A stretch of 64,000 bases of DNA from Stomorhina lunata (GCA_933228675.1 OW121742.1:106904940-106968939), one strand, 5' to 3'. Counted from the first letter of the stretch, positions 1-11,865 are shown. Program-made: numbers and translations. Notes: generated from the sequence alone by a model not told the origin.

Positions 1-227
1 ATGGAACATGGAGGACCTCGAGGAATCGAAAAATGAGGATGAAATTCCCCTTTTCCTTGAAACAGCTGGACCGATGAAGACAGTTTTTTTTTCAAATGTT
101 TGCCTTAGTCGAAGATAGGATTCTATATAAAGAGAAATTGACCATGCCCACTTTTACGCCCTCTTTTTTTTATGTATCTAAAATCGGAAAACGGCTGCAC
201 ATATATTGGTAATATATGATTATTGTT

Positions 228-535
228 TGATAATAGTTTGACTGGCGTTTATTTGACAATCGTTTGAAGATTTTTCAGGATAATTTAATGGTTGTTTGAA
301 GATTGTTTGATAGTTGTTTGATGATTGATTGACTGATGACTATTTGAAGATTGTTTGATAATTGTTTTTACGATTAACTGTATTATGACAGTAGTTTGAT
401 GATTTTTTGACGATTGTTTGATAATTTTTTTAATGAATGTTTGTTGGTTGTTTGATGTTTGACTGACAACGATTGTTCGACAATTGTTTCACGATTGACT
501 GTTGATTATTTGACGGTTATTTGATTACTATTTGA
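228..535. repeat. Degenerate TTTGA-rich short repeat
   Basis: Many imperfect copies of a roughly 10-20-base motif built on TTTGANNATTGTTTGA run through this stretch. Spacing is irregular and no exact period survives, so this looks like an old, decayed minisatellite. The preceding bases 1-227 show no repeat or reading frame that I can interpret. Confidence 0.6.
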
Positions 536-551
536 ATTTCATTACCAAAAT

Positions 552-1084
552 TACGACAATCTAGAGGTTATATTTTAATAATGTTCCATAATTCGATTAT
601 AATATTAAAGCGAAGTCAGTCGTATTATGTTTTTCGTAATAAGCTTTCCCATTTAAATTTGTCATTTCCCTGTGTTGATTTAAAAAAAAAAGTTTTATAA
701 CCTTGTGTGAGAGTTTTAAGATTATTTTAAATATCAACTTCTGATTCATGTCATTTTTTTTACCAAGTATTTTTATTGTAGTTTTTAGAAAATTTTAAAG
801 ATGTTCGTCATTCCCCTGCCATCATTCCTCTAATAAAACTACACTGAGAAATGACGACAATCTGGGGACAATTTTTTTAATAATGTTCCATAATTAGATT
901 ATATTTTTCGACGAAAATAATAATAAAAGCTTTCTCACTTAAGTTAGTCATTCCCCTGTGTGGATTTAAAAAAAAAAGTTCAACGTTTAATTTATAGTTT
1001 TGAGTGTCATTTTCAAAGGCAAGTATTTTTATTGTAATTTAAGAAAATTTTGATGATGTTCGTCATTCTCCTGCCATCATTCCT
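552..1084. repeat. Imperfect tandem duplication, about 300 bp apart
   Basis: Two diverged copies (552-830 and 852-1084) share the same order of blocks: ACGACAATCT, AATGTTCCATAATT, GCTTTC, CCCTGTGT followed by an A run, AGTATTTTTATTGTA, and a closing CCTGCCATCATTCCT. The second copy is shorter by about 45 bases. No coding content is seen. Confidence 0.75.
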
Positions 1085-1106
1085 ATACAACCAAACTTAC
1101 AAAAAG

Positions 1107-1425
1107 GATATCTACAGAGTCCCATTTCCTAATTTCAAACGTAGAACTCTTTAAATCTCTATCTTTAGGATCTCTATAGAGTTCCAGTTTCAAATATTAA
1201 AATGTACTGACTTTCGTTTACAACCGTTGGTCTCTATAGACCACCAATTTAAAGCGTTGATCACAATAGACTTGGATTTTTATACAATAGAAGTTTCAAC
1301 TTTGATCTGTTAATATAGAATTGAAAAAGTCTTAGGCATGGAAATCTATAGGGTTCCACCCTTATTCCTTTTTTATTGTACTCCTTTCAAAATCTATAGA
1401 CGTCCATTACATTTTTGACATCTTT
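1107..1425. repeat. Degenerate outlier of the 30-bp minisatellite
   Basis: Scattered copies of ATCTCTATAGAGTTCCAGTT-like units, the monomer that forms the large arrays from 6.8 kb onward. Spacing and sequence are eroded, which suggests an old edge of the same family, cut by the fold-back repeat at 1431-1954. Confidence 0.65.
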
Positions 1426-1430
1426 TTTAC

Positions 1431-1954
1431 CGACAAAAGAGAGACCTTTAGCCACTAACGCTTAATAGAGTAGGATGATGGTGCTAACCGTTTTTAAATG
1501 TTAGCTCTAGTTTTGGAGATATAGCGTTATACAAAAAATGGCAGAGGTTACGCAATAAATAATCGTGTAACTCGAAAACTGTTTATTTTCTTGAACTAAG
1601 TAAAAAAATCGAAATTCGACAACATAATTATCTTTCAGAAACACTTACTATTTTTTTGATTCGAGCAGCCGTTTTGGAAATAAATAGTTTTTTTTTTTGA
1701 TTTTGCTTTGTAATTATTTTTGTGATTTAAAAAATTTTTTTCAAAACGATTGAAAGATAATTTTGTTGACGAATTTCGATTTTTTTCCTAAGTTTAAGAA
1801 AACACACGGTTTACGAGATACGCGAATATTTATTGCTCAGTCTCCTCCATTTTTTAAATAACGCTATATCTCGATAACTAGAGTTAACCTAAAAAAACAC
1901 CATTGAATTCAGCGTACTCGAATTATCTTTACCCACTAGGTCTTCCTTTTGTCG
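1431..1954. repeat. Fold-back (inverted-repeat) element, about 524 bp
   Basis: The left arm (1431-1638) and right arm (1750-1954) are imperfect reverse complements. Outer ends: CGACAAAAGAGAGACC against GGTCTTCCTTTTGTCG. Middle: GGAGATATAGCGTTAT against ATAACGCTATATCTCG. Inner: AATTATCTTTCA against TGAAAGATAATT. About 110 bases form the loop. It has no ORF and resembles a fold-back or MITE-type insertion within degenerate 30-bp repeats. No convincing target-site duplication was found. Confidence 0.7.
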
Positions 1955-1989
1955 TTTTTTTTTTAACTAGCACAGTGTTATCGAATCGT

Positions 1990-2490
1990 CGGTCTCTATA
2001 GTAAAGTATTACAGTTTCAAGCGTTAATCTTAAAAATGGTAAAAAAACGTTCACATCTAAAGATTACCAATTTCAACCTTCGATCTTTTTAAACCTGTAT
2101 TCATTGTCATTGTCCCTTTCGCAAACCTTGATCTTCAAAGAGTCGTATTTTTAAACCTGTTAATAAATATTGTCTTCCTCGAAAAACGTCGATTTCCTTA
2201 GAGTCTCTTTTTCACTCGTGGAAATATAGAGTTCTAGTTTTTTAAGCGGATCCATTACTCCAATTTTCAATTGTGGATCTCTATAGAGCCCCAGGTTTTA
2301 ATGCATCTCTACAGATCCGCAGTTTTCAAAGCGAATTATTACCAATTTCAATTGTATGTAGATCTCTATAGGCTTCCCTTTTTTTTTTTTGGTTGGTCTC
2401 AACTGAAAATTTCTAAAACGGCAACTCTAAACCAACTATTACTTCATCCCACAGTGCGTAAAGCTCTCTTTCATTATCTCTCTTAATCTC
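1990..2490. repeat. Degenerate 30-bp family, second block
   Basis: Continuation of the eroded ATCTCTATAGAG-type units beyond the fold-back element, for example near 2275-2380. The 71-codon ORF across it (2271-2486) is a repeat by-product with no domain. Confidence 0.6.
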
Positions 2491-3254
2491 TATGAAAAAA
2501 ATCTCTCTTCCATGTAAATAAATTACAACAAAAACTATAACAAAAAAATTTCCATATTGTAATAATGCGTGACATTACAAATGTTGTTGCTGCTGCCTCT
2601 GCTGCCATTCAAATGGAATTTTGGAATCATTTGTGTACACTAATTTCTTGTCAGTCATTTCAGTCAGTCCGTCCACTTATCCGCCCGTCCGTCTGTCTAA
2701 CATGCGTGTAACATTTCTATAACCTAAGACAACATAAAAATAATTTTGCCTTTTTTTTAGTTTTGATATGAGAAAATCCGAAAAAATGTTAAGGCAATAG
2801 GAAGAAGTTAAAAATGGTTGAGGAAGACACCAAAAATTTTTATTTTTAGTTATTTTATGTTTATATTTGTAAAAATTTTTTTAAGTTGGGAAATACAGTG
2901 AAATGCATTTTGTTGAATTTCTTATCTATTTTCACACACACACACACACACGCAGTCTAAAGTAGCAACTCCATTTTTGGGGAGGGTATACATTAATATC
3001 AAAACATTTAAAATTCAAAAATTGAAGTTTAAATGATTTATGATTGCAATGTTGTAAATTAACCAATAAATGAAACAAAGAAACGTGTAACATACATTTA
3101 ATCAAAGCACAGTGGGGTGAAGTTTTGAAAAATTAAAAAAAATTTTAAAAGTTTTTGATAATAATGAAGAAAACAAAATCGATGATCTATTATATAGACT
3201 TGATCTGAATAGATTTTGGATAAGAAAAATTATTTATAAATATCTTTAATAAAA
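2491..3254. other. Unique AT-rich spacer with a short CA microsatellite
   Basis: No gene, tRNA or long repeat is visible. A (CA)n run occupies 2933-2951 and a pyrimidine-rich CCGTCC/GTCTGTC tract lies near 2668-2700. The rest is low-complexity A/T. Confidence 0.6.
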
Positions 3255-4543
3255 ATACAAAAATTAAAAAAAAAAAAAAAATATTTTTTATAACACAAAT
3301 CCCAGAATTCCTAAAAAGATTTGAAAAATTTCCAAAAATGGGTATTTTTAGTTTTTTGGCTCTAGTAGCTTGGCCACTTGGACAGGACAAGAAAGAACTT
3401 CTGCAATATAATTAAAAACATCTTGGTCCATAAAAATTTGGTGAATTTTTTTTTAAAGCTCGCTTGCGTTCGAAGGAATTATGAATCAAAATTGAAATTT
3501 CCCTAAGCAATAGATCTAATTCGAGAGACTCTGGTACTAACACCGAATAAACAGGAAGTTATTTTTTAACTCAATTATAAACTTTGAAAAGTTTTCTTTT
3601 AGAAAAATTTAAATATTTTAAATGTTCCTTAAGAAATTTGTTAAATAACTAGAAAATACAAAAAATACTTTTTATCAAAAAGAAAAAAAAACTTAAAAAA
3701 AAATATTTTTTATAACACAAATCCCAGAATTCCAAAAAAGATTTGAAAAAGTTCCAAAAATGGGTATTTTTAGTTTTTTGGCTCTAGTAGCTTGGCCACT
3801 TGGACAGGACAAGAAAGAACTTCTGCAATATAATTAAAAACATCTTGGTCCATAAAAATTTGGTGAATTTTTTTTTTAAAGCTCGCTTGCGTTCGAAGGA
3901 ATTATGAATCAAAATTGAAATTTCCCTAAGCAATAGATCTAATTCGAGAGACTCTGGTACTAACACCGAAAAAACAGGAAGTTATTTTTTAACTCAATTA
4001 TAAACTTTGAAAAGTTTTCTTTTAGAAAAATTTAAATATTTTAAATGTTCCTTAAGAAATTTGTTAAATAACTAGAAAATACAAAAAATTTCTTTTTATC
4101 AAAAAGAAAAAAAAAACTTAAAAAAACAATATTTTTTATAACACAAATCCCAGAATTCCTAAAAAGATTTGAAAAATTTCCAAAAATGGGTATTTTTAGT
4201 TTTTTTGCTCTAGTAGCTTTGGCCACTTGGACAGGGCAAGAAAGAACTTCTGCAATATAATTAAAAACATCTTGGTCCATAAAAATTTGGTGAATTTTTT
4301 TTTTAAAGCTCGCTTGCGTTCGAAGGAATTATGAATCAAAATTGAAATTTTCCTAAGCAATAGATCTAATTCGAGAGACTCTGGTACTAACACCGAATAA
4401 ACAAGAAGTTATTTTTTAACTCAATTATAAACTTTGAAAAGTTTTCTTTTAGAAAAATTTAAATATTTTAAATGTTTCTTAAGAAATTTGTTAAATAACT
4501 AGAAAATACAAAAAATTTCTTTTTATCAAAAAGAAAAAAAAAA
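3255..4543. repeat. Triplicated 424-bp unit
   Basis: Three head-to-tail copies of about 424 bp. The landmark CCCAGAATTCC occurs at 3301, 3723 and 4149. Copies are nearly identical except for A-run lengths and a few substitutions, so the duplication is fairly recent. On the minus strand each copy contains short related reading frames (3784-3966, 4041-4280, 4196-4393) reading NSFERKRALKK and, in another frame, DQDVFNYIAEVLSCP. These look like a decayed coding fragment. I do not recognise the family. Confidence 0.85.
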
Positions 4544-4963
4544 CGGGGAAAAATGGTTTATTTTTTAAATATTAAACTTTAAGCACTTATAACTTTTTAC
4601 ATAGTAAAGCTTTCCGTACACTTCTTGCTTGTTATTATATATTATATATATTTAAAAAATTGTTCTATTTTAAGAAAACTTTAAATCAAGAAAATCGGTT
4701 TATATATACATCAGATATTAGTAAAACAAACCGGTGCAGTATGGGACAAAAATTAAAAATTTTAATTTTTAAAGTCGAATATCTTTTAAACCGTAAGATA
4801 TTATATGCCGCCCAGTAAAATCTAGGCTTTTCCAGGTTCAATCAAAACTTAAGCTCCCCAGCACTTCTGCTATATCATAAAATTTTTTCGAGTATCATTT
4901 AAACCGTAAGAGATAGCATATCCATGTAGCAATTTGTAGATCTTGACCTATATATTTAATATA
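4544..4963. other. AT-rich spacer with a local duplicated motif
   Basis: No gene. The motif TTTTAAACCGTAAGA occurs twice (near 4785 and 4900), and the block 4807-4885 recurs at 6323-6400 beyond the mariner-like insertion. Confidence 0.55.
4807..4885 (+). repeat. Direct repeat, left of mariner-like element
   Basis: Shares GCCGCCC, TAAAATCTAGGCTTT, AACTTAAGCTC and CACTTCTGCTATAT with 6323-6400 in the same order and orientation. It is host-side sequence, outside the transposon inverted repeats, so it was a tandem or dispersed repeat before or independently of the insertion. Confidence 0.8.
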
Positions 4964-4965
4964 TA

Positions 4966-6228
4966 ATGGGTGTTTTTTTTAGAGGTATAGAGCTTCGAAT
5001 TGAAATAAAACACAAGAAAATCGTTTTAATGTCCATCAATTTGGCTTTATTGGAAGGATAATTTTATGCCATTAATGTTTAAATATGATTTCGGGCATGT
5101 GGCCACCGCGGCTGGCTCGAATAAAGCCAATTCTACAGGTCCAATTTTCAACTACTTTTTCGAGCATATGGGGCCGTATGTTGGCAATAACGCCACGAAT
5201 GTTGGCTTCCAAGTCCCCTAACGTTTCAGGTTTGTTGGCGTAGACGAGCGACTTCACATATCCCCAAAGAAAATAATCTAGTGGTGTCAAATCGCACGAT
5301 TTTAGTGGCCAATTGACAGGTCCATTCCGCGAAATTATGCGCTCATCGAATGTTTCCTTCAATAAATCAATTGTGACGTGCGCTGTGTGGCATGTAGCGC
5401 CGTCTTGTTGGAACCACAACTCATCCACATTCATGCCATCCAATTGGGGAACAAAATAGTCGGTTATCATGGCTCTATACCGGTCTCCATTTATGGCAAC
5501 TGACTCTCCAGCATTATTTCGGAAGAAGTGTGGCCCAATGACTCCACCAGCCCATAGAGCACACCAAACAGTCAGTTTTTGTGGATGTAATGGCGTCTCA
5601 AGGGTCTCATGTGGATTCTTTCAACCAAAAATGAGCCTCATCACTGAACAAAATTTTGCGATGAAAATCAGCATCGAGATCAATCTCATTTTCGGCCCAT
5701 ACACCAAAATCACGACGCATTGCATGGTCTCGCGGCTTTAATTCTTGCACAAGCTGGATCGTGTAAGGTCGCAAGCCAAGATCTTTGCGCAAAATCTTCC
5801 ATAAAGTTGATGGACAAAGCTCCAATTGCTGTGCACGGTGGCGAATCGATTCATTCGGGTCCTCTTCAACACTTTGCTCTACAGCGGCAATTGTTTCTTC
5901 GGTGCGCACTGTTCGACGTCGCTGCGGATGCGTATTATCACATAGAGTAAACGTAGTGCGAAAACGATCCATGGTTAACCGAATTAATTGCTCTGATGGA
6001 CGATTATGTCGACCATAAAATGGACGGAGCTTGCGGTAAACTTCGCGAACTGAACCATTATTTTCGAAATAAATTTGCACGATTTGCAAGCGTTATTCTT
6101 TTGTCAACCTGTTTATGATGAAATGGCAAACCAAACTAAATATTAATCACTTGACAGCTGACAAAATGGCCGCCAGTTAAAAAAGTGATGCCAACTTAAA
6201 GTTCTATACCTCAATAAAAAACACCCGA
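4966..6228 (-). mobile_element. Mariner-like element, DD41D type, inactive
   Basis: The element is 1263 bp and bounded by TA dinucleotides at 4964-4965 and 6229-6230, the target expected for the IS630/Tc1/mariner superfamily. Terminal inverted repeats read ATGGGTGTTTTTTTTAGAGG on the left and TCGGGTGTTTTTTATTGAGG inward from the right, and both continue into TATAG. A transposase pseudogene fills the interior on the minus strand. In the sequence, both ends and the TA target are intact but the transposase is not, so it could move only if supplied in trans (inference). Confidence 0.9.
5072..6110 (-). pseudogene. Mariner-like transposase, broken
   Basis: A cut-and-paste transposase pseudogene. 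The N-terminal frame (5607-6089) has a helix-turn-helix-like region, then LVQELKP and the first catalytic Asp in LFSDEAHF (residue 150 of that frame). The C-terminal frame (5072-5470) has the second Asp in WFQQDGATCH and the third in LTPLDYFLWG, with 41 residues between them by my count, giving DD41D. Breaks: an in-frame TAA just upstream of the first Met of the 160-codon frame; a small deletion near 5615-5625 that removes the residues after FWL and shifts the frame; the downstream frame resumes around 5600 and runs on to 5072. Known relatives are insect mariner-like elements of the DD41D (rosa-like) group; that placement rests on the spacing only. Confidence 0.88.
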
Positions 6229-6322
6229 TAGTATGATTTTTCAAATCGGTTGGGAAATGACAATTAAATATCGTTTTAAGTGATTTATGAGTCTGAGATG
6301 CCCTAACTTGGGAGGCGATTGT

Positions 6323-6400
6323 GCCGCCCCAATAAAATCTAGGCTTTCCAGATTTAAAACTTAAGCTCTCCAACACTTCTGCTATATCCACATAAAATCC
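6323..6400 (+). repeat. Direct repeat, right of mariner-like element
   Basis: Diverged partner of 4807-4885 (CCCAATAAAATCTAGGCTTT, CTTAAGCTCTCCAACACTTC). It lies about 95 bases beyond the right transposon end. Confidence 0.8.
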
Positions 6401-6476
6401 GCCCAACGGTTTAGAAGTTACGGACTTATTTCCTTCTATTTTAAAACCATCCCACTGTGCGATGTTATAAATCTTC

Positions 6477-6709
6477 ATCTAGATCAACGTTGGCCATTAT
6501 TTGCTTGACAGGGGAATTCCCTTTTAAAGATTGAGCACTCTCATTTGAAAAAGCTCTCCATTTGGCCAACATTGATCTAGATCAAGGGTGCCCCAGCATA
6601 TATGCTTTAGTTTTTACAACAAAAAATATTGATTAAAAATCTATTTTTCATTAAATGTTTTGGTGTTTGCTCTTCCCTAGGGAACTTTTGGGCACCCTTG
6701 ATCTAGATC
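6477..6709. repeat. Three-arm inverted repeat cluster with GATCTAGATC
   Basis: Arm 1 (6477-6496) is the reverse complement of arm 2 (6563-6582) at 19 of 20 bases. Overlapping arm 2, 6574-6593 (GATCTAGATCAAGGGTGCCC) is a perfect 20-base reverse complement of 6690-6709. Each junction carries the palindrome GATCTAGATC. It has no ORF. It may be two tiny fold-back elements sharing an end, or one nested in another. Confidence 0.85.
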
Positions 6710-6829
6710 AAAGGTTGAAATGTTTTTAAACTATATTATAACAAGATTACAAAAAAAAATCTCTAAGAAGGCCACAGAACTAGTTAAAAACAAAAACAAG
6801 ACAAGATCATATTCTGAATAGGATCCCCA
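6710..6829. other. Short AT-rich spacer
   Basis: Nothing recognisable between the inverted-repeat cluster and the first recognisable 30-bp monomers. Confidence 0.5.
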
Positions 6830-9800
6830 TAGACTTCTCTTGTCAGTCGTCGATGTCTAGAGACTCTTAGTTTTAAGCGAACGTTTTTTAGACTTTAATT
6901 TTGCATCGTCGATCCCTTAAGACCCCCATTTTTAATTGTCCACTTCTATAGTCTTCAAATTTGAAACTTATAACTCTTTATATACCCAGTTTTAAAAGTG
7001 GTCCTCTACAGAGTCTTACTTTCATTCGTGGATTTCTTTGGAGTTTCAGTTTTAAATATGGATCCCTATAGAGTCTCAGTCTTAGATGTAAACGTGGATC
7101 CCAAAAGAGTTCCAGTTTCAAGCATAGATCCCTAAAGATTCTCAGTTGGAACTTTATAGAGTCCCACTTTTAAACATGGGTCTTCATAGAGCCTCATTTT
7201 TACTTGTAGATCTCTAGAGATTCAGTTTTTTACGAGCCCAAATTTTTACATTTTAGATCTCTATAGAGGCCCAGCTTTATGCGTAGATCTCTACAGAGTC
7301 TTCTTTTTACTTGTGGATCTCTATAGAGTCCAATTTATACTTGTAGATCTCTATAGAGTCCTATTTTTACTTGTAGATCTCCATAAAGTTCCGTTTTTAC
7401 TTGTAGATTTTGAAAGAGTCCCTTTTTCACTTCTAGGTCTCCATAGAGTCCCAGTTTTACGCGTAGAAGTTTATAGTGTCTCATTTCTAGTTGTAGATCT
7501 ATATAGAGGCCCATCTTTAAACGTGGATATCTCTATAGAGTCCAAGCTTTACATGTAGATCTCTATAGAGTCCCACTTTTAAACATGAATCTTCACATAG
7601 CCCCATTTATACTTGTAGATCTCTTTAGAGTCATATTTTTACTTCTAGACCTCTATAGAGCCCCATTTTTACTTGTAGATCTCTATAGAGTTCAAGCTTT
7701 ATCATGGATCTTTATAGAGCCATATTTTTATTTGTAGATCTCTATACAGTTTCAGCTTAAAACGTGAAACTATAAAAGATCCCATTTTTTCTTGAAGACC
7801 TCTACAGAGTCCCATTTTTACTTGAAGAACTCTACAGAAATCCAGCTTTTAGCCTGGATCTTTATAGAGCCTTAGTTTTACTTATAGATCTCTATAGAAT
7901 CCCATTTTTACTTGAAGAACTCTACAGAGTTCCAGCTTTAAACCTGGATATTTATAAAGCCCCAGTTTTACTTATAGATCTCCATAGAGTCCCATTTTTA
8001 CATTTTTTATAGAGCCTTAGTTTTACTTATAGATCTCTACAGAGTCCCATTTTTACTTGAAGAACTCTATAGAGTTCCAGCTTTAAACCTGAATCTTTAT
8101 AGAGCCCCAGTTTCACTTATAGATCTCTTTAGAGTCAAATTTTTACTTCAAGAACTCTATAGAGTTCCAGCTTTAAAACCTGGATCTTTATAGAGCCCCA
8201 GTTTTACTTATAGATCTCTATAGGTTCCCATTTTTACTTAAAGAACTCTACAAGAGTTCCAGCTTTTAACCTGGATCTTAATAAAGCCCAAATTTTACTT
8301 ATAGATCTCTATAGAGTCCCATTTTTACTTAAAGAACTCTACAAGAGTTCCAGCTTTAAACCTGGATCTTTATAAAGCCCCAGTTTTATTTATAGATCTC
8401 CATAGAGTCCCATTTTTACTTAAAGAACTCTATAGAGTTCCAGCTTTAAACCTGGATCTTTATAGAGCCTTAGTTTTACTTATAGATCTCTATATAATCC
8501 CATTTTTACTTGAAGAACTCTACAGAGTTTCAGCTTTAAACCTGGATATTTAGAGTCCCAGTTTTAAATATAGATCTTTATTGAGTCCTATTTTTACTTG
8601 GAGAATTCTACAAGAGGTCCAGCTTTTAACCTGGATCTTTATAGAGCCCCAGTTTTACTTATAGATCTCCATAGAGTCCCATTTTTACTTGAAGAACTCT
8701 ATAGAGTTCCAGCTTTAAATCTGGATCTGTATAGAGCCTTAGTTTTACTTATAGATCTCTACAGAGTCCCATTTTTACTTGAAGAACTCTATAGAGATCC
8801 AGCTTTTAACCTGGATCTTTATAGAGCCTTAGTTTTACTTATAGATCTCTACAGAGTCCCATTTTTACTTGAAGAACTTTATATCCAGCTTTAAGCCTGG
8901 ATCTTTATAAAGCCCCAGTTTTACTTATAGATCTCTACAGAGTCCCATTTTTACTTGAAGAACTCTATAGAGTTCCAGCTTTAAACCTGAATCTTTATAG
9001 AGCCCCAGTTTTACTTATAGGTCTCTATTGAGTCCCATTTTTACTTAAAGAACTCTACAGAATTCCAGCTTTTAACCTGGATCTTTATAGAGCCTCAGTT
9101 TTACTTATAGATCTCTACAGAGTCCCATTTTTACTTGAAGAACTCTAAAGAGTTCCAGCTTTAAAACTGGATCTTTATAGAGTCCCAGCTTCACTTATAG
9201 ATCTCTATTGAGTCCCATTTTTACTTGAAGAACTCTACAGAGTTCCAGCTTTTAACCTGGATCTTTATAGAGCCCCAGTTTTACTTATAGATCTCTATAG
9301 GTTCCCTTTTTAACTTGAAGAACTCTACAGAGTTTCAGCTTTAAACCTGGATGTTAATAAAGCCCAACTTTTACTTATAGATCTCTATAGAGTCCCATTT
9401 TTACTTAAAGAACTCTACAGAATTCCAGCTTTTAACCTGGATCTTTATAGAGCCCCAGTTTTACTTATAGATCTCTACAGAGTCCCATTTTTACTTGAAG
9501 AACTCTAAAGAGTTCCAGCTTTAAACCTGGATCTTTATAGAGTCCCAGCTTCACTTATAGATCTCTATTGAGTCCCATTTTTACTTGAAGAACTCTACAG
9601 AGTTCCAGCTTTTAACCTGGATCTTTATAGAGTCCCAGCTTCACTTATAGATCTCTATTGAGTCCCATTTTTACTTGAAGAACTCTACAGAGTTCCAGCT
9701 TTTAACCTGGATCTTTATAGAGCCCCAGTTTTACTTATAGATCTCTACAGAGTCCCATTTTTACTTGAAGAACTCTAAAGAGTTCCAGCTTTAAACCTGG

Positions 9801-11865
9801 ATCTTTATAGAGTCCCAGCTTCACTTATAGATCTCTATTGAGTCCCATTTTTACTTGAAGAACTCTACAGAGTTCCAGCTTTTAACCTGGATCTTTATAG
9901 AGCCCCAATTTTACTTATAGATCTCTATAGGTTCCCTTTTTAACTTGAAGAACTCTACAGAGTTTCAGCTTTAAACCTGGATGTTAATAAAGCCCAACTT
10001 TTACTTATAGATCTCTATAGAGTCCCATTTTTACTTAAAGAACTCTACAGAATTCCAGCTTTTAACCTGGATCTTTATAGAGCCTTAGTTTTACTTATAG
10101 ATCTCTACAGAGTCCCATTTTTACTTGAAGAACTCTATAGAGATCCAGCTTTTAACCTGGATCTTTATAGAGCCTTAGTTTTACTTATAGATCTCTACAG
10201 AGTCCCATTTTTACTTGAAGAACTCTATAGAGATCCAGCTTTAAGCCTGGATCTTTATAAAGCCCCAGTTTTACTTATAGATCTCTACAGAGTCCCATTT
10301 TTACTTGAAGAACTCTATAGAGTTCCAGCTTTAAACCTGGATCTTTATAGAGCCCTAGTTTTACTTATAGGTCTCTATTGAGTCCCATTTTTACTTAAAG
10401 AACTCTACAGAATTCCAGCTTTTAACCTGGATCTTTATAGAGCCCCAGTTTTACTTATAGATCTCTACAGAGTCCCATTTTTACTTGAAGAACTCTAAAG
10501 AGTTCCAGCTTTAAACCTGGATCTTTATAGAGTCCCAGCTTCACTTATAGATCTCTATTGAGTCCCATTTTTACTTGAAGAACTCTACAGAGTTCCAGCT
10601 TTTAACCTGGATCTTTATAGAGCCCCAATTTTACTTATAGATCTCTATAGGTTCCCTTTTTAACTTGAAGAACTCTACAGAGTTTCAGCTTTAAACCTGG
10701 ATCTTAATAAAGCCCAACTTTTACTTATAGATCTCTATAGAGTCCCATTTTTACTTAAAGAACTCTACAGAATTCCAGCTTTTAACCTGGATCTTTATAG
10801 AGCCCCAGTTTTACTTATAGATCTCTACAGAGTCCCATTTTTACTTGAAGAACTCTAAAGAGTTCCAGCTTTAAACCTGGATCTTTATAGAGTCCCAGCT
10901 TCACTTATAGATCTCTATTGAGTCCCATTTTTACTTGAAGAACTCTACAGAGTTCCAGCTTTTAACCTGGATCTTTATAGAGTCCCAGCTTCACTTATAG
11001 ATCTCTATTGAGTCCCATTTTTACTTGAAGAACTCTACAGAGTTCCAGCTTTTAACCTGGATCTTTATAGAGCCCCAGTTTTACTTATAGATCTCTACAG
11101 AGTCCCATTTTTACTTGAAGAACTCTAAAGAGTTCCAGCTTTAAACCTGGATCTTTATAGAGTCCCAGCTTCACTTATAGATCTCTATTGAGTCCCATTT
11201 TTACTTGAAGAACTCTACAGAGTTCCAGCTTTTAAACTGGATCTTTATAGAGCCCCAGTTTTACTTATAGATCTCTATAGGTTCCCTTTTTAACTTGAAG
11301 AACTCTACAGAGTTTCAGCTTTAAACCTGGATGTTAATAAAGCCCAACTTTTACTTATAGATCTCTATAGAGTCCCATTTTTACTTAAAGAACTCTACAG
11401 AATTCCAGCTTTTAACCTGGATCTTTATAGAGCCCCAGTTTTACTTATAGATCTCTACAGAGTCCCATTTTTACTTGAAGAACTCTAAAGAGTTCCAGCT
11501 TTAAACCTGGATCTTTATAGAGTCCCAGCTTCACTTATAGATCTCTATTGAGTCCCATTTTTACTTGAAGAACTCTACAGAGTTCCAGCTTTTAACCTGG
11601 ATCTTTATAAAGCCCCAGTTTTACTTATAGATCTCCATAGAGTCCCATTTTTACTTGAAGAACTCTATAGAGTTCCAGCTTTAAACCTGGATCTTTATAG
11701 AGCCTTAGTTTTACTTATAGATCTCTACAGAGTCCCATTTTTACTTGAAGAACTCTACAGAGTTCCAGCTTTTAACCTGGATCTTTATAGAGTCCCAGGT
11801 TTACTTGTAGATCTCTAGAGTCCCCGATTTACTTATAGATCTCCAGAGAGTCCTAGATTAACCAT
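6830..11865. repeat. 30-bp minisatellite with 90-bp higher-order unit
   Basis: Degenerate up to about 7250, then regular. Three 30-bp monomer types alternate: one with AGATCTCTATAGAGTCCC then ATTTTTACTTGA, one with AGAACTCTACAGAGTTCC then AGCTTTTAACCT, and one with GGATCTTTATAGAGCCCC then AGTTTTACTTAT, giving a 90-bp unit. From about 9.0 kb the copies are nearly identical and a rarer variant (GTTCCCTTTTTAACTTG) returns at 9301, 9931, 10651 and 11281, spacings of 630, 720 and 630 (seven or eight 90-bp units). The core CTCTATAGAG is a palindrome. About 150 monomers lie beyond 7250. ORFs such as 8598-8894 are translations of the repeat. Confidence 0.95.

Noticed and set aside
1..227. Possible exon at the window start (ATGGAACATGG)
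   Set aside because: The frame stops after eleven codons and no splice or coding signal was seen.
5469..6018. Plus-strand ORFs across the mariner-like element
   Set aside because: Antisense to the transposase.
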